From NCBI GenBank assembly GCA_002346435.1, contig DDZT01000064.1, positions 1 through 53,846 on the forward strand: DNA of 53,846 nucleotides. The letters are read 5' to 3'. Below the pieces are notes generated by a model. That model was not told the DNA's origin and made no database searches. It saw nothing but the letters and a program-made list of their open reading frames with translations. The stretch is from Anaerolineales bacterium UBA3001 (GTDB taxonomy: Bacteria; Chloroflexota; Anaerolineae; Anaerolineales; UBA11657). This document shows, piece after piece, positions 52,386 to 53,846 of this stretch; within the stretch, counting starts at the first letter, position 1, and each line of letters begins with the position of its first letter. Both the position numbers and the translations under genes were made by a program.

Positions 52386-53327
52386 CTATGTATAATTGAC
52401 AAACCATTCGTATGTTTTACGTAGACCCAAGTCCAAATTTACTTCTGGGTCCCAACCTAACATATCGCGCGCCTTTACAATCATAGAATAATTCTTTCGC
52501 ACGTCTCCATGTCTAGTCGGAGCTTTATAAATACTAGTGTCACTTCCAGACACATCCTGAACCATTTCAACCAATCTATTAATACTAGTTTCAATTCCTG
52601 TAGCAATTTGGTACACTTCGCCAACTTCATCACAATCCAGCGCCAATAGCACAGATCTGCACAAATCCGCAACATAAACAAAATCTCGTGTCTGCTCTCC
52701 ATCTCCATGCATTGTAATAACATTATTATTGCAAATTGCCTTAAAGAACTCAGCAACCACACTACCTTTGTGCTCGGAAAAAGGCCCATAAACGTTACCG
52801 AACCGAAGTACAATTGTATTTAATCCCCAAGAGCCATAGTACGCCAAGCAGTAGGCTTCTGCTGCTAGCTTGCTGGCTCCATATGGAGAGACTGGCAAGG
52901 GTGCCTTATCCTCAGAAGCGGGTGGTATTTGTCTGCCCAAAGGTGCATTAGAAGAAGCAAAAATAATCTTCTGTGACATCTTCGTGTCAGAGCTATCTTT
53001 GGCTGCTCGACATGCTTCTAGGACATTGAGAGTGCCAACCACATTTGCTTCGCAGTCCTGATAAGGGTCAATCAATGAACCAGGAACACCAGTCTGAGCT
53101 GCTAAATGTATAATCGATTGATGCGATCTTATAACTTCAACTAAAAGATCTCTATCCAATACGTCTCCCTCAACAATGTCAACAGGTAAACCTTCTAAAT
53201 ATGCATATCTTCCCGTACTGAAATTGTCGAAGACAGTAACTTTGTAATCAAGCTTAAGCAGCATACGAACTAGATTAGCTCCAATAAATCCAGCCCCACC
53301 GGTCACCAAAACACTAATGTTTTTCAT
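52386..53327 (-). CDS. NAD-dependent sugar epimerase/dehydratase (extended SDR)
   Basis: A 313-aa extended [21 protein letters not shown] is the cofactor loop, VFDNFSTGR the second strand loop, IHLAAQTGVP the active-site approach, SPYGASKLAAEAYCLAYY the Tyr-x3-Lys pair, and DFVYVADLC a UDP-sugar epimerase hallmark. It is closest in pattern to UDP-glucose 4-epimerases (GalE-like/WbpP type). The true substrate is undecided. It follows the SqdB-like gene after 27 nt and precedes a GT2 by 9 nt, so it belongs to the same polysaccharide operon. Confidence 0.86.
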   Translation of the reverse strand: MKNISVLVTGGAGFIGANLVRMLLKLDYKVTVFDNFSTGRYAYLEGLPVDIVEGDVLDRDLLVEVIRSHQSIIHLAAQTGVPGSLIDPYQDCEANVVGTLNVLEACRAAKDSSDTKMSQKIIFASSNAPLGRQIPPASEDKAPLPVSPYGASKLAAEAYCLAYYGSWGLNTIVLRFGNVYGPFSEHKGSVVAEFFKAICNNNVITMHGDGEQTRDFVYVADLCRSVLLALDCDEVGEVYQIATGIETSINRLVEMVQDVSGSDTSIYKAPTRHGDVRKNYSMIVKARDMLGWDPEVNLDLGLRKTYEWFVNYT

Positions 53328-53354
53328 TAGGCGAAATTTGCCTTTACAACAAGA

Positions 53355-53846
53355 CTAAATTGTTTGCACCTTCTTCCTGGACCCATTCCACCTTACATCC
53401 GGAATAAGCACATCTTTATTAGCCTCTATTCTGTCTCTATACTTTATTAAATCCTCAAGCATCATCAGTATTTCTTTATCAATATCTTCAGTAGGCTGGT
53501 AACCTAAATCAAAAAGCGCCTGATGCGTGGGATTATAGTAATGATTTTCAGCTTCAATCCGCGGATTTTCTAGATTAGTAATTGGAACATCAAAACCAAC
53601 TTGAGCAGCTACTTGGCGAACTTTAAGAGCTAGCTCCCTGACCGTAAATACACCTTGAAATTGATTGAAAACTCGATATTCGGCCATATCAGGAGGGTTT
53701 TCAACAACTAACGTCAAACATTGCATAGAATCTTTCAATGGTATGAAACTGCGCTTCTGACCACCATTACCATAAGGAGTAAGTGGGTGACCAATAATTG
53801 CCTGGCAACAAAAGCGATTGATGATCGTACCAAATGCTTGATCGAA
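53355..53846 (-). CDS. SqdB-like NAD-dependent epimerase, C-terminal part (cut by right edge)
   Basis: I extended this frame to the window edge: 163 residues, open upstream, stop at 53355. GTIINRFCCQAIIGHPLTPY, GNGGQKRSFIPLKDS, RVFNQFQGVFTVRELALKV and LENPRIEAENHYYNP closely follow the C-terminal half of SqdB/SQD1 (UDP-sulfoquinovose synthase) and its relative Agl3. A TTG at 53738 is internal and is not a start. SqdB makes UDP-sulfoquinovose from UDP-glucose and sulfite; relatives in polysaccharide clusters may make other sugars. The N-terminal NAD loop and the sulfite-site residues lie outside the window. Confidence 0.82.
   Translation of the reverse strand, partial: FDQAFGTIINRFCCQAIIGHPLTPYGNGGQKRSFIPLKDSMQCLTLVVENPPDMAEYRVFNQFQGVFTVRELALKVRQVAAQVGFDVPITNLENPRIEAENHYYNPTHQALFDLGYQPTEDIDKEILMMLEDLIKYRDRIEANKDVLIPDVRWNGSRKKVQTI

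Noticed and set aside
1..53846. CRISPR arrays, insertion sequences or integrated elements
   Set aside because: No regularly spaced repeats, transposase frames or terminal inverted repeats could be found; the repeats seen are isolated pairs.

Overview
The window is an AT-rich, densely packed bacterial chromosome segment with about 57 protein genes, no rRNA, no tRNA, no CRISPR array and no insertion sequence that I can see. The gene set suggests a monoderm-like member of Chloroflexota, perhaps a marine Dehalococcoidia/SAR202 lineage. The evidence is a NurA-HerA pair, the SCO1664/DUF3090/phosphomutase triad shared with Actinobacteria, a short EF-Ts, class II FBPase (GlpX), a split Wzz plus BY-kinase as in Gram-positives, and a two-LysM M23 peptidase with no outer-membrane genes. 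This assignment is inference from gene content; no marker phylogeny was run.

Layout. 1-4940 (minus): metallophosphoesterase (cut by the left edge), HAD phosphatase, the SCO1664-DUF3090-phosphomutase triad, rarA and a GT2. 4954-14555 (minus) is a housekeeping block: LysM-M23 peptidase, rho, glpX, cdsA, uppS, frr, pyrH, tsf, rpsB, then rplT, rpmI and infC. infC appears to start with a rare AUA codon placed 8 nt after a strong Shine-Dalgarno. 14763-16900 (plus): xpt and guaA, abutting a convergent dihydropyrimidinase with no base between the stop codons. 18477-21164 (plus): a CPA2 cation/proton antiporter, a small PII-like protein and an AI-2E-family permease. 21190-22565 (minus): a small membrane protein and a threonine dehydratase-like enzyme.

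23035-28812 (plus) is a branched-chain amino-acid type ABC transporter (livH, livM, livG, livF) with no binding protein, followed by an ornithine cyclodeaminase family gene. LivM carries an extra ~375-residue, eight-helix N-terminal region. 29017-32518 (plus) is a translationally coupled operon of nurA, an undescribed 208-aa protein and herA, ending at a perfect 40-bp palindrome that also terminates the convergent acnA. The middle protein resembles the HAS barrel at the front of HerA, so this may be a three-component DNA end-processing machine. It is the best candidate here for an undescribed system.

32732-44136 and 48840-53846 (minus) are surface polysaccharide loci. The first has two Wzz proteins, a BY-kinase-like protein, RmlA, RmlB and RmlD (no RmlC), a GT4 and two GT2 enzymes, with rnhB and acnA embedded. 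A promoter with a perfect -35 flanked by two dyads (39746-39813) probably drives wzz-cpsD-rmlA-rmlB-acnA. The second has a GT39-like membrane glycosyltransferase, a polysaccharide deacetylase, a membrane GT2, an SDR epimerase and the C-terminal part of an SqdB-like epimerase cut by the right edge. Between the two loci lie a zinc-dependent phospholipase C-like protein, a TolB-like lipoprotein, dcd and argS.
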